A DNA stretch of 64,000 nt from an uncultured Ruminiclostridium sp. Lineage in GTDB: Bacteria > Bacillota > Clostridia > Oscillospirales > Ruminococcaceae. Positions 42,001-49,428 of this stretch are shown here, one piece after another (the first letter of the stretch is position 1; every line of letters starts with the position of its first letter). The notes under the pieces are model-generated. The model was not told the DNA's origin. It worked only from the letters and a program-made list of their open reading frames with translations, and searched no databases. A program made the position numbers and the translations under genes. The DNA is taken from NCBI GenBank assembly GCA_905235805.1, contig CAJOMV010000028.1, positions 47,751 through 111,750 of the forward strand. Direction: 5' to 3'.

Positions 42001-42289
42001 GTCCCTGTCACTGCTGAAGAACATGCCTGTCGATGTGCTCAAGATAGACAAGGGCTTCTTCTCCGGAGATACTGTCGAGGGCAAGGACGGCATCGTGCTG
42101 TCGAGCGTCATGGATATGGCGGATAAGATGAACATCGAGATAATCTGCGAGGGCGTTGAGACGGAGGAGCAGGTAGACTTCCTCAAATCGAGCAAATGCG
42201 ACACCGCGCAGGGCTTCTATTACGCGAAGCCGGTGCCGTCCGGAGACTTTGAGGATCTGCTCGAGAACGGGATAACACAACAGGAATAA
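39086..42289 (+). CDS. Cyclic-di-GMP GGDEF/EAL protein with PAS and GAF domains and a second, degenerate GGDEF
   Basis: The 1,067-residue cytoplasmic protein has PAS-like domains in about residues 1-260. A first GGDEF domain (about 270-430) has an intact GGDEF (about 349) and, five residues before it, an RxxD product-inhibition site (RAND). A GAF-like domain follows (about 470-630). A second GGDEF-type domain (about 640-790) has a broken active site, RAGADKF (about 717). A C-terminal EAL domain (about 800-1060) keeps EAL, SVNVSRIHM, DDFGTGYSSLSLLKN and EGVETEEQ. It should be able both to make and to cleave c-di-GMP, with the degenerate domain likely for GTP or ligand sensing. Confidence 0.9.
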   Translation: METSAVDITEKNQVFGEIPCAAAVFFSEGNFARLKWANERFFALFGCGKNEYLDLEQNDFGFRLLGREYSAALVGKIEALSQNLDIFELEVDGCRLDGTHISLHAEISSEQLHNGRRFSVLLHDMSELGDVRDKNSDMVDMMFSVMAISADYIFRYDNRTDKLDLYKNVGGNFVNHLSVEDFENNLSGDGTVYDEDEETFAQICNNLKTGIDSGVFELRMKLPDDNDFRWYRFTIKAGRDSVDGEYSGAVGKIEDISTIKLANQRLIDKAERDPLTKLYNKAATKTLIQSYLRTDSRDTFDAFIIVDVDDFKNINDTLGHLFGDSVLTDIAQEMQDLFRANDVIGRIGGDEFIVFLRGMNHKSHIASKADDICKIFNLIYSDDDGLKVSGSLGIALFPTDGETFDELYKKADIALYTSKRAGKSCYTFYTGEEPAAPVDDKPTSRVERYQKGMDFFSGSSGFSSDILSSAFDMAEAGFDMNEAVQRVLEKVGKHFHFGRIVVSELTKDIGVYKDTYIWRSKNAEAARVDTVRFSNKELNDFCGKFDKNFLLSIVTDSDSSLKDNAYVTYLKANRIGSATVCGFFRSGRLIGSVSFQDNAGSYQCSIDEALVLKEMTRMIFAYLIRLRESDKARERAEYFANYDDLTGLMNYRCFKEHVEKYMETAFENEKFIFLMADFTNFSYVNNRFGHSSGNTLLKNFAAAFSYFSEKIKFVCRAGADKFCALAEYDGDIITQFENFTRRFSDNENLVGGESSFGIMSSAYIPDMTAAFDFDTAYSNVNLALRYSKQHSISKCSIYKSVMREELDRSYEVAADAKNALNNHEFKVYFQPKVSVSKDEIVGAEALVRWVKPDGTVLPPDQFVPFLEKNGFIVKIDYFVYEEVCKYLRRRLDEGKTVVPISVNVSRIHMLTSDFTDRVNEIVRRYRIDPSMIEMELTESAFVVNENDTLETMGKLKELGFKVSIDDFGTGYSSLSLLKNMPVDVLKIDKGFFSGDTVEGKDGIVLSSVMDMADKMNIEIICEGVETEEQVDFLKSSKCDTAQGFYYAKPVPSGDFEDLLENGITQQE

Positions 42290-42298
42290 AATAACGAC

Positions 42299-42336
42299 AT
42301 GCCCGGGAACGGTAATTTCGTTCCCGGGCATTTTTT
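42299..42336 (+). terminator. Intrinsic terminator after the cyclic-di-GMP gene
   Basis: A 13-base perfect stem (42299-42311 and 42319-42331) with a 7-base loop is followed by T6. It isolates the transglutaminase/c-di-GMP operon from the spoIIIA operon. Confidence 0.93.
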
Positions 42337-42342
42337 GTGTTC

Positions 42343-42401
42343 TAACCCTGTCCGTTCAGACATAGATTTGAACATAGAAGAAAACGAAAAGGACAGGGTT
42401 A
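42343..42401 (+). promoter_or_regulatory. Inverted repeat that can pair with the spoIIIAA ribosome binding site
   Basis: TAACCCTGTCC (42343-42353) and GGACAGGGTTA (42391-42401) form an 11-base perfect stem with a 37-base loop. The right arm is the only Shine-Dalgarno-like sequence for the spoIIIAA ATG at 42406. A CATAGATT at 42360-42367, partly similar to a sigma-E -10, lies in the loop. Confidence 0.5.
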
Positions 42402-42405
42402 AAAA

Positions 42406-43404
42406 ATGGACAGTGCAAAGAGGTATTATGAAGCGATAACGATGCTCCCGCCGTTTGCGAACGCGCTCCAGGCAGTGCCGAAGCGGATAGCGGAGAACGC
42501 TTATGAGGTGCGTATCCGCGCGGGAAGACCCATAGCCGTGGAAACGCCTCACGAGCGGCATATCTGCGCGGGAGTGAAGGCTGCGCTGTCGGATATCGAC
42601 AAGTGCATAGGCTATTTCTGCGATTATTCGTTATACAGCTGTGAAAAGGAGCTGTCGGAGGGCTGGATAACGCTAAAAGGCGGTCACAGGGCAGGCTTCA
42701 CCGGAACAGCGGTCACCCGCGGCGGCAAGGTCACCGCGATACGCGACATTTCCTCGATAGATCTTCGCATAGCTGCGGAGCACAAGGGCTGTGCCGAGAA
42801 GCTGATGAGTCTTACAGCGTTTGAAAAGGACTTCCGGGGATTGCTTATACTGGGCGCTCCGCTGTGCGGCAAGACCACGGTACTGCGCGACTACGCGAGA
42901 CTGCTGGGCTCCTTCGCGAGGACAGCGATAATCGATGAGCGCGGCGAGATAGCGGCAGTGTACAACGGCATACCGCAGAACGATGTGGGATTGAACACCG
43001 ACGTACTGCATCTTTTCCCGAAGGAAGAGGGAATAATGCAGGCAGTGCGCTCGCTTTCCCCGGAGTATCTTGTATGCGACGAGGTAGGTGGGGAATACGA
43101 GCGGCTCGGAGAATGCTCCGGCAAGGGTGTCAGGCTGATCCTATCCGCCCACTGCGGAAGCATGGAGGAGGCTGCCGACAACCGCACGGTGCGTTTTCTG
43201 ACGGAATGCGGAGCGATAAACTACGCGGCGCTGCTCATGGGCGGCGCGGATATAGGGAAAACAGCAGGGTTGTGGAGAATTGACGGAATTGAGGATATTC
43301 GCGGCTGTAGCCGCGGCAACGACCTGTACCGCGGCAGGAGCCGCGTTCTCGGCGGCACTGAAACGCCGATGCACAGCGCTTCGGGAGCTGTCGGCGATAC
43401 TTGA
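42406..43404 (+). CDS. spoIIIAA: Stage III sporulation protein AA (ATPase)
   Basis: The 332-residue protein is the secretion-type ATPase of the SpoIIIA-SpoIIQ channel, acting in the mother cell at engulfment. It has the N-terminal AYEVRIRAGRPIAVETPHER, GWITLKGGHRAGFTGTAV, Walker A GAPLCGKTTVLRDY and the Walker B-like EYLVCDEVGGEYERL. The last about 40 residues run far into the spoIIIAB frame (overlap more than 100 bases) and are unlike the normal tail of the family. It is the first of eight spoIIIA genes in standard order. Confidence 0.95.
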   Translation: MDSAKRYYEAITMLPPFANALQAVPKRIAENAYEVRIRAGRPIAVETPHERHICAGVKAALSDIDKCIGYFCDYSLYSCEKELSEGWITLKGGHRAGFTGTAVTRGGKVTAIRDISSIDLRIAAEHKGCAEKLMSLTAFEKDFRGLLILGAPLCGKTTVLRDYARLLGSFARTAIIDERGEIAAVYNGIPQNDVGLNTDVLHLFPKEEGIMQAVRSLSPEYLVCDEVGGEYERLGECSGKGVRLILSAHCGSMEEAADNRTVRFLTECGAINYAALLMGGADIGKTAGLWRIDGIEDIRGCSRGNDLYRGRSRVLGGTETPMHSASGAVGDT

Positions 43405-43789
43405 TGAGATACGCACGAAAATAAGATACCGCGCTCCGAGAATGTCCGACCTGCTGGAGGAGACGGCAGGTGAGACCGCGTTCACCCGCTGCGCCTTCCT
43501 GAAAAGGGTATGCGCTGGGCTTCACGCCGGAATGACCGCGAATGACGCATGGGTGTACGCAGCGGACACGGTGCCGTTTCTGACGGACACCGACCGCGAG
43601 ATACTCACGGAGATAGGCGCGGGTCTCGGGAGAAGCGATACCGAGGGTCAGCTCTCTCTCCTTGAGCTCGGCGGCAGTATGCTTGACCGTGCGCTCGACG
43701 AAGCGGAGCACGAGTACAGCAGCCGCTCCCGTATGCTCATGAGCGTTTGGACTCTGTGCGGTATCGGCGCGGGCATCATTATGATATAA
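43289..43789 (+). CDS. spoIIIAB: Stage III sporulation protein AB
   Basis: A TTG start at 43289 is proposed, with GGAG 11 bases upstream; another TTG at 43280 is in frame. No ATG is available near the required N-terminal membrane helix (RIFAAVAAATTCTAAGAAFS). The 166-residue product has LRELSAILDEIRTKIRYRAP and LSLLELGGSMLDRALDEAE typical of SpoIIIAB. It overlaps spoIIIAA by over 100 bases, unusual for this operon. Confidence 0.85.
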   Translation: MRIFAAVAAATTCTAAGAAFSAALKRRCTALRELSAILDEIRTKIRYRAPRMSDLLEETAGETAFTRCAFLKRVCAGLHAGMTANDAWVYAADTVPFLTDTDREILTEIGAGLGRSDTEGQLSLLELGGSMLDRALDEAEHEYSSRSRMLMSVWTLCGIGAGIIMI

Positions 43790-43803
43790 CAGGGGATAGG
43801 TTT

Positions 43804-43998
43804 ATGGACGTTGATCTGATATTCCGCATCGCGGGCATAGGCATCATCGTTGCGGTGCTGAATATGCTCCTCCAGCGCTCCGGCAGGGACGAGCAGGCTA
43901 TGATGACGACGATAGCGGGTCTTGTGGTGGTGCTGATGATGCTTGTGGGAGAGATAGGGGTATTGTTTGATACGATAAGGGAAGTATTCAATTTATAA
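43804..43998 (+). CDS. spoIIIAC: Stage III sporulation protein AC
   Basis: The start ATG at 43804 follows AGGGGATAGG. The 64-residue product is two transmembrane helices with LIFRIAGIGIIVAVLNMLLQ and DEQAMMTTIAGLVVVLMMLV, the size and pattern of SpoIIIAC. Confidence 0.92.
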   Translation: MDVDLIFRIAGIGIIVAVLNMLLQRSGRDEQAMMTTIAGLVVVLMMLVGEIGVLFDTIREVFNL

Positions 43999-44001
43999 TA
44001 T

Positions 44002-44388
44002 ATGAATATAGCTGCAATTGTGGGTATCGGCATAACAGCGGCAGCGATATCGGCAGTGCTGAAGCGGTTCCACGGTGAATTCGGACTGTTTGCTTCCATT
44101 GCCGCTTCGATACTGATACTAGTCGCGGTATTAAGCTCGCTGTCACCGCTCCTCGGGCTGATAAACGAGCTTGCGGAGCAGGCAGAGACCGAGAGCGCGT
44201 ATATAGCGATACTGTTGAAGGCTTTGGCTGTCTGCTTCATCACACAGCTTGCCGCCGAGAGCTGCCGCGACAGCGGGGAAGGCGCGATAGCGTCAAAAAT
44301 AGAGCTTGCCGGAAAGGCTGCGGTGCTGCTGATAGCGGTGCCGCTGTTTGAAAGCATACTCGGGATCGTAAAGGAACTGGTCTTGTGA
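44002..44388 (+). CDS. spoIIIAD: Stage III sporulation protein AD
   Basis: The 128-residue polytopic protein begins MNIAAIVGIGITAAAISAVL and has FGLFASIAASILILVAVLSS and AESCRDSGEGAIASKIELAG, typical of SpoIIIAD. It starts 3 bases after spoIIIAC and overlaps spoIIIAE by 4 bases. Confidence 0.92.
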   Translation: MNIAAIVGIGITAAAISAVLKRFHGEFGLFASIAASILILVAVLSSLSPLLGLINELAEQAETESAYIAILLKALAVCFITQLAAESCRDSGEGAIASKIELAGKAAVLLIAVPLFESILGIVKELVL

Positions 44389-45467
44389 TAAGAAGGATAT
44401 TACCACTGCTTGCGGCATTTCTCGCGGTGATCATGCTGACCGTGTCATGCAGTGCGGAGTACGGCACAGACGAGCTGTACGGCGCAGTGCCCGATGAAGT
44501 GCGCGATACGCTTGAAGACAGCGGTATAACGCCCGCCGGCGGCGTTGAGAATATCAGCCTTACAGATATATTAGGGTATATCGCGGGACTGGTCACAGAA
44601 AATATCGAGAAGCCTCTGAAGCTGTTCGGTTCAGTGCTTGCGGTGGTGCTGCTATCATCTTTGATGTCGGGAATGAGCACAGCGGCAGCCAGCAAGGTAT
44701 ATCCGCTTGTCACCTCAGCCTCGGCAGCCGTCATGATCACAGCATATCTCGGGGACGTTATCGGGACGGCGCAGACAGCCTTCAAAGCCGCAACGGATTT
44801 CATGCTTGCATACATACCCGTGATAGCGGGAGTCACAGCGATAGGCGGGCATCAGGCTTCGGCAGCACTGTTCAGCACTGTCACCCTGACAGCGATACAG
44901 CTTCTCGCGCGCCTTACCTCGGCAGTCATAATTCCGTTGACAGGCTGCATGCTGGGCATCACCGCCGCCGGGAGCGTTGACCCCGATCTGAAGCTCGACA
45001 GACTCAGCGAGGGGATAAAGAAGTTTGTGGTATGGGGACTGGGGCTGATCATGACACTGTTTCTCGGTATCCTGTCGGTACAGAGCATTATCACCGCCTC
45101 TGCCGATAACGCCGCAATGCGGACGCTGAAATTTGCGGTATCCTCTGCCGTCCCGATAGTGGGCGGAGCTGTCTCCGAGGCTATGTCAACGGTCTCGGGA
45201 AGCATAGCGCTGCTGAAGAACGGTATTGGCGGCTTCGGTATAGCTGCGGGAGCGTGTCTGCTTGCTCCGCATGTGATAGCGGTGCTATGCTGCAAGCTTG
45301 CGCTGTTTGCGGCAGGAGTTGTCAGCGATCTGTTCGGAAGTGCGGAGACGGGAAGGATAATAAAGTCGGGAGAGAACGCAATGACAGTGATAACAGCGGC
45401 TTTGTCATGCTTTTTCGTATTCATCACGGTATCATCTGCAATATTGCTTGCTTTCTGCCGTTCATAG
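44385..45467 (+). CDS. spoIIIAE: Stage III sporulation protein AE
   Basis: A GTG start overlaps the spoIIIAD stop. The 360-residue protein has a signal-like N-terminus (LPLLAAFLAVIMLTVSC) and several membrane helices, with LLSSLMSGMSTAAASKVYPL, YIPVIAGVTAIGGHQASAAL and FAVSSAVPIVGGAVSEAMST as the family segments. SpoIIIAE is the main polytopic member of the channel. A Cys near the end of the signal region might be a lipid site but SpoIIIAE is not known as a lipoprotein. Confidence 0.93.
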   Translation: MIRRILPLLAAFLAVIMLTVSCSAEYGTDELYGAVPDEVRDTLEDSGITPAGGVENISLTDILGYIAGLVTENIEKPLKLFGSVLAVVLLSSLMSGMSTAAASKVYPLVTSASAAVMITAYLGDVIGTAQTAFKAATDFMLAYIPVIAGVTAIGGHQASAALFSTVTLTAIQLLARLTSAVIIPLTGCMLGITAAGSVDPDLKLDRLSEGIKKFVVWGLGLIMTLFLGILSVQSIITASADNAAMRTLKFAVSSAVPIVGGAVSEAMSTVSGSIALLKNGIGGFGIAAGACLLAPHVIAVLCCKLALFAAGVVSDLFGSAETGRIIKSGENAMTVITAALSCFFVFITVSSAILLAFCRS

Positions 45468-45478
45468 GAGAGATAAAT

Positions 45479-45976
45479 GTGAAAGAAATGGTCGTATCGG
45501 TATGCGCGGCAGCCATAATAACTGCGATATACAAAGCCATAGCGCCTACGGAGAAATTCGGAGCGCAGATAAAGCTGCTGACAGCGTGCTTCTTTCTGCT
45601 CAGCGCCGTGAGTGCCGTCAGCGGTCTTAACAGCGCATGGGATCTCTCCGACATCATCATACCGGACGGGAGCTACAACGACTATTCGGTGCAGTTCGGG
45701 GAGCAAGTGAGCGGGGAGACTGCCGCGGTCCTTCGCCGTGAAATAGCGGAAATGCTTGCCGGGGAAAATATTTTTCCGGAAAAGATATACACAGACACTC
45801 ATATTTCGGACAACGGAAGCATATCAATTAATGAAATAAAGCTTGTATTTGACAAAGAAGACTACGCACTTCAGGCGGAATACGCCTGCGTTCTTGTGAG
45901 AAGGCTTGTAGGAACATCAATAAAAGTAACTGCGGAAATAACGCCGCAGACAGCGGGAACAGGAGCCGGGAGATGA
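45479..45976 (+). CDS. spoIIIAF: Stage III sporulation protein AF
   Basis: The start GTG at 45479 has AGGAGAG 8 bases upstream and gives 165 residues; an upstream in-frame extension lies inside spoIIIAE. Two N-terminal helices (MVVSVCAAAIITAIYKAIAP and IKLLTACFFLLSAVSAVSGL) precede an outside domain, as in SpoIIIAF. It overlaps spoIIIAG by 4 bases. Confidence 0.9.
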   Translation: MKEMVVSVCAAAIITAIYKAIAPTEKFGAQIKLLTACFFLLSAVSAVSGLNSAWDLSDIIIPDGSYNDYSVQFGEQVSGETAAVLRREIAEMLAGENIFPEKIYTDTHISDNGSISINEIKLVFDKEDYALQAEYACVLVRRLVGTSIKVTAEITPQTAGTGAGR

Positions 45977-46422
45977 AGGCAGTCATAGGCTTCGGAGAGA
46001 TAAAGGAACTGATAAAGTCCGAGAAGGGCATAAAGCTGATATTCGCGGCGGGACTGATACTGATACTCCTGATAGCGTTCAGCGGGCTGTTCACAAGGAG
46101 CGGCAGCAAAGAGACCGAACAGGTGCGCAGCTCCGCGGAGGAGCTCTCCGCCTACGAAAGTATGCTTGAGCAGAGGCTTACGGATATACTGTCGCAGATA
46201 GAGGGCGTGGGCAGCGTTAAGGTCATGGTAACGCTCGACGACACAGGCGAGACCGAGTACGGAAAGAACGCCGATATGCTTTTGTCCGTCACGGCACCGA
46301 GAGTGCGCGGTGTCATCGTGGTATGCGACGGCGGTGACAGCATAACCGTCAAGGAGAAGGTAGTTGGCGCTGTATCCGGGGTATTCGGTATAAACACTCT
46401 CCATATAAGCGTTACAAGATAG
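45973..46422 (+). CDS. spoIIIAG: Stage III sporulation protein AG
   Basis: The 149-residue protein has one transmembrane helix (KLIFAAGLILILLIAFSGLF) and a ring-building domain with LEQRLTDILSQIEGVGSVKV and MVTLDDTGETEYGKN, then VRGVIVVCDGGDSITVKEKV. SpoIIIAG forms the large ring in the intermembrane space of the sporulation channel. It is shorter than the B. subtilis protein because the linker is small. Confidence 0.93.
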   Translation: MKAVIGFGEIKELIKSEKGIKLIFAAGLILILLIAFSGLFTRSGSKETEQVRSSAEELSAYESMLEQRLTDILSQIEGVGSVKVMVTLDDTGETEYGKNADMLLSVTAPRVRGVIVVCDGGDSITVKEKVVGAVSGVFGINTLHISVTR

Positions 46423-46466
46423 CGTTCATTAAAATTTACAATATGCACATAAACGGAGGAATCACT

Positions 46467-47045
46467 ATGAAACTGAAAAAAAGGCTGAATGTTATCATCG
46501 GCAGGAAGCACATCATCATTGCCGGGCTTGCGGTACTGCTCGGAGCTGCAGTGTATGTGAACTATCTCTACTCCACTCCGCAGCAGATAAGCATTGCCGA
46601 TGGTGAAGAGGCGGAGACCGCCCGTTACGGCGAGATACGCTTCGTTGACGCTTCCGCGTCGGGGACGGGGGAGATAAATGTAGAGGCGTCGACGTCCGAC
46701 GAATACTTCGCACAGGCACGTCTCGACAAACAGAAGAGCCGCGACGAGTCCATAGAAGTGCTCCAGAGCTTCTATTACGGCGGTGACACCACCTCCGACG
46801 AGCTTGCGGTCATTGCCGAGGACGTCAGAGCTGTCAGCGGCTATGTGGAGACCGAAGCAAAGATCGAAAATCTGCTCAAAGCGCAGGGCTTTTCGGACGC
46901 GCTCTGCTATCTCACCGGCTCGACAGCGAACGTCATAGTCAAGACGGAGGGGCTCGATACTGCACAGGCTGCACAAATTAAGAGCACACTTTTAGGTGAA
47001 ATTGCCGTACCTGCCGAAAATATTACAATTGTTGAAATAAAATAG
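46467..47045 (+). CDS. spoIIIAH: Stage III sporulation protein AH
   Basis: ATG at 46467 has CGGAGGAA upstream and gives 192 residues. A transmembrane helix (about 14-35) follows a basic start MKLKKRLNVIIGRKH. The outside part has YFAQARLDKQKSRDESIEVL and LLKAQGFSDALCYLTGSTAN, the ring-building motif that meets SpoIIQ of the forespore. It ends the eight-gene operon. Confidence 0.93.
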   Translation: MKLKKRLNVIIGRKHIIIAGLAVLLGAAVYVNYLYSTPQQISIADGEEAETARYGEIRFVDASASGTGEINVEASTSDEYFAQARLDKQKSRDESIEVLQSFYYGGDTTSDELAVIAEDVRAVSGYVETEAKIENLLKAQGFSDALCYLTGSTANVIVKTEGLDTAQAAQIKSTLLGEIAVPAENITIVEIK

Positions 47046-47074
47046 TTGTACATTTTGAATTTTTGTGGTATAAT
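47046..47074 (+). promoter_or_regulatory. Promoter of the Asp23/Gls24 gene and following genes
   Basis: TTGTAC (47046-47051) and TATAAT (47069-47074) are 17 bases apart with TGTGG before the -10, one base after the spoIIIAH stop. The housekeeping genes that follow thus do not depend on the sporulation promoter. Confidence 0.7.
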
Positions 47075-47128
47075 GTTTAATAATGCCATTACGGCGATAT
47101 GAAAATCACAGAAATTCGGAGGGCACTT

Positions 47129-47479
47129 ATGGAACAGAAGACCGAAATCAGTATCGGCACACTCAAGGTCTCGGCGGGCGTGATAGTCAGCATAGCGGAG
47201 ACGGCTGCCGCGGAAACGGAGGGCGTTGCTCTCGAGGCGGGGAACAAGATAGCGGTCCTCACGAAGGCTCCGCTGTCCTCGAAGCTCATTCTCCCGATAA
47301 GAGTGAGGCTTTCCGCAGACTCTGCCGCCATTGATATAGATATAATCACCGAGGCGGGCTATAAAGCCTTTGAGGTCGCAAAGGCAGTGCAGGAGCACGT
47401 CAAGTCGGCAGTCCAGAATATGACCGGGATAGCCGTGTCTAAGGTGAATGTACGAGTTACGGCGATAAGACAGAAATAA
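47129..47479 (+). CDS. Asp23/Gls24 family envelope stress response protein
   Basis: ATG at 47129 has CGGAGGG upstream and gives 116 residues. The sequence ISIGTLKVSAGVIVSIAETA, AAETEGVALEA and VRLSADSAAIDIDIITEAGY is the Asp23/Gls24 fold. In many Firmicutes this gene sits just before nusB, as here. Family members gather at the membrane and affect cell envelope stress; the exact role is unknown. Confidence 0.9.
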   Translation: MEQKTEISIGTLKVSAGVIVSIAETAAAETEGVALEAGNKIAVLTKAPLSSKLILPIRVRLSADSAAIDIDIITEAGYKAFEVAKAVQEHVKSAVQNMTGIAVSKVNVRVTAIRQK

Positions 47480-47484
47480 CAGGT

Positions 47485-47508
47485 TACCCGCCCGGGAACA
47501 GGCGGGTA
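47485..47508 (+). terminator. Weak hairpin between the Asp23/Gls24 gene and nusB
   Basis: An 8-base GC-rich stem (47485-47492 and 47501-47508) with an 8-base loop is followed by TCTTGG rather than a T-run. It may be an attenuator or RNA-stability element; full termination is doubtful. Confidence 0.4.
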
Positions 47509-47551
47509 TCTTGGCGTTCTTAATTCTAAAATAAAGGAACAAGGAAAAGAA

Positions 47552-47971
47552 ATGAGTGCGAAACTGACAAGACATGAGATAAGGGAAGGTGTATTCCTGC
47601 TGCTGTTCCAGAGCGACCTGTCGGGCATAGATATCGACGAGACCGCGGGAGCGTGTGAGGAAGCCTATGAGATGACCGTTACCGAAGAAATGAAGAATAC
47701 CGCCAAGGCAGTCGCGGAGAAGTACGCGGAGCTTGACGGGATAATCGGGGAATACAGCAAGAAGCGTTCTGTGAGCCGTATTTCCGAGGTCAACAAGACC
47801 ATACTGCGCCTTGCCCTCTACGAAATAAATTACCGCGGTGACAGCATTCCCCCGAAGGCTGCCGTGAACGAAGCGGTCGAGCTCTCCAAGAAGTACGCTG
47901 AAAAGCAGGACAGCTCGTTTATAAACGGTGTTCTCGGGAATTACATAAAGGCGGTGGGAAAAGATGCCTGA
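47552..47971 (+). CDS. nusB: Transcription antitermination factor NusB
   Basis: The 139-residue all-helical protein has the family pattern RHEIREGVFLLLFQSDLSGI and, in the C-terminal half, ISEVNKTILRLALYEINYRG followed by PPKAAVNEAVELSKKYAEKQ and FINGVLGNYIK. NusB acts with NusE in rRNA antitermination. The gene overlaps xseA by 8 bases. Confidence 0.95.
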   Translation: MSAKLTRHEIREGVFLLLFQSDLSGIDIDETAGACEEAYEMTVTEEMKNTAKAVAEKYAELDGIIGEYSKKRSVSRISEVNKTILRLALYEINYRGDSIPPKAAVNEAVELSKKYAEKQDSSFINGVLGNYIKAVGKDA

Positions 47972-49223
47972 GCCTATGCTTGTAACAGTATCGCAGCTGA
48001 ATAAAAAGATAAACCTGATGTTCGATAATGAACCGGACTTCGGAAATATCCGTGTACGCGGCGAGGTATCAGACTTCAAGGGAATGCACCCGAGCGGGCA
48101 TTATTTTTTCAAGCTGAAAGACAAGGGTTCATCCGTAAATGCTATCATATTCAGTGGTAATAAGAAAGCCGCGAACGGCTTGAAAAACGGCACGGAGATC
48201 GTAGCACAGGGTTACGTTTCGAGCTATGTACCCTACGGAACATATTCGCTCCATATAACATCTGTAAAAAGTGCTCAGATAGGGGCGCTCTCCGAAGGGT
48301 TTGAACGTCTGAAGAAAAAGCTTGAAGCAGAGCATCTGTTTGAACAGAAGCGTCCTCTTCCGAATAACCCGGAGCATATATGCGTCATCACCTCCGAAAC
48401 AGGTGATGTAATACAGGATCTGCGAACGATCCTTTCCCGCAGGTGTCCGCAGGTGAAGGTTACGCTTATCCCAACGCTGGTACAGGGTGACAAGGCTCCC
48501 GCTTCCATAGTTTCGGCGTTCAGGGCAGCAAGCAGACTTGACTGTGACGTGATAGTATTCGGACGCGGCGGAGGTTCCTCCGAAGAACTTGCGGCGTTCA
48601 ACGATGAAGCTGTTGCTCGGGCGGTGTACAACAGCAAGGTCCCAACCATATCGGCTGTCGGTCATGGACCCGATTTCGCGCTCACTGATTTCGTTGCCGA
48701 TGAAAGAGCTGCGACTATGAGCGAGGCAGCGGAGAAAGTAGTCCCCGATAACAATGTGATAAGAGAGACGCTTGAAGAAAAGAAACGGTCATTATACAAC
48801 GCGTTATGCGGTATTATAGACAAAAAAGCGACAGCGCTGCAGCACATAGACACCGAGCTAAAGCTGAAAAGCCCTACAGCCCGTATAGAGCGTAACGAGC
48901 GGGAGCTTTCCGTGCTTCGGGAAAGTATTGACCGCAGTATCAATACCCGCATAGAGCGTTATGAGCGAGCACTTCCGGTTTTGCAGGAGGGGTTAGTACG
49001 AAATGTACATACTCTGATAGAAAGAAGCGAGAGCCGGTACGAAAAAGCGCGGACGTTAGTGGAAGCTCTGAATCCTTTCAATGTCCTGCTGCGAGGCTAT
49101 TCGATAACCTATAAGGACGGAAGGATAGTGCGTATCTCAAAGGGCGTAAAGCCCGGAGACACTTTGGAAATAAAGCTGCATGACGGCACCATAAACGCGA
49201 CTGTGACATCAGTGGAAGAATAA
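47964..49223 (+). CDS. xseA: Exodeoxyribonuclease VII large subunit
   Basis: The 419-residue protein has an N-terminal OB domain (IRVRGEVSDFKGMHPSGHYF), the catalytic domain and a long C-terminal coiled coil (about residues 260-370). Residues matching the essential Asp, Arg, His and Asp of the E. coli enzyme are present: ITSETGDVIQD, GRGGGSSEELAAFND and VGHGPDFALTDFV. The usual GHETD and RAPTPS motifs are altered to GHGPD and RAATMS. With XseB it makes the nuclease that degrades single-stranded DNA from both ends. Confidence 0.93.
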   Translation: MPEPMLVTVSQLNKKINLMFDNEPDFGNIRVRGEVSDFKGMHPSGHYFFKLKDKGSSVNAIIFSGNKKAANGLKNGTEIVAQGYVSSYVPYGTYSLHITSVKSAQIGALSEGFERLKKKLEAEHLFEQKRPLPNNPEHICVITSETGDVIQDLRTILSRRCPQVKVTLIPTLVQGDKAPASIVSAFRAASRLDCDVIVFGRGGGSSEELAAFNDEAVARAVYNSKVPTISAVGHGPDFALTDFVADERAATMSEAAEKVVPDNNVIRETLEEKKRSLYNALCGIIDKKATALQHIDTELKLKSPTARIERNERELSVLRESIDRSINTRIERYERALPVLQEGLVRNVHTLIERSESRYEKARTLVEALNPFNVLLRGYSITYKDGRIVRISKGVKPGDTLEIKLHDGTINATVTSVEE

Positions 49224-49241
49224 GCAAGGAGAATTGTAAAA

Positions 49242-49427
49242 ATGAAATTTGAAGAAGCATTCAAGAGACTGAACGAAATATCGGAGGAAATGAAAAACAA
49301 TGAGCTCCCGCTCGAGCAGGCAGTAGCGCTTTATTCCGAAGCCGCGAAGCTGGTTGAGACCTGTAAGAAGGAGATAGATTCCGCAAAGCTTACAATAAAG
49401 ACGATAGAAAACAACGGTACGGAATAA
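49242..49427 (+). CDS. xseB: Exodeoxyribonuclease VII small subunit
   Basis: The 61-residue protein has the XseB pattern MKFEEAFKRLNEISEEMKNN, ELPLEQAVALYSEAAKLVE and a KKEIDSAKLTIKTI end. It lies between xseA and ispA, a conserved order in Firmicutes, and has a good ribosome binding site, AAGGAG. Confidence 0.95.
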   Translation: MKFEEAFKRLNEISEEMKNNELPLEQAVALYSEAAKLVETCKKEIDSAKLTIKTIENNGTE

Positions 49428-49428
49428 G

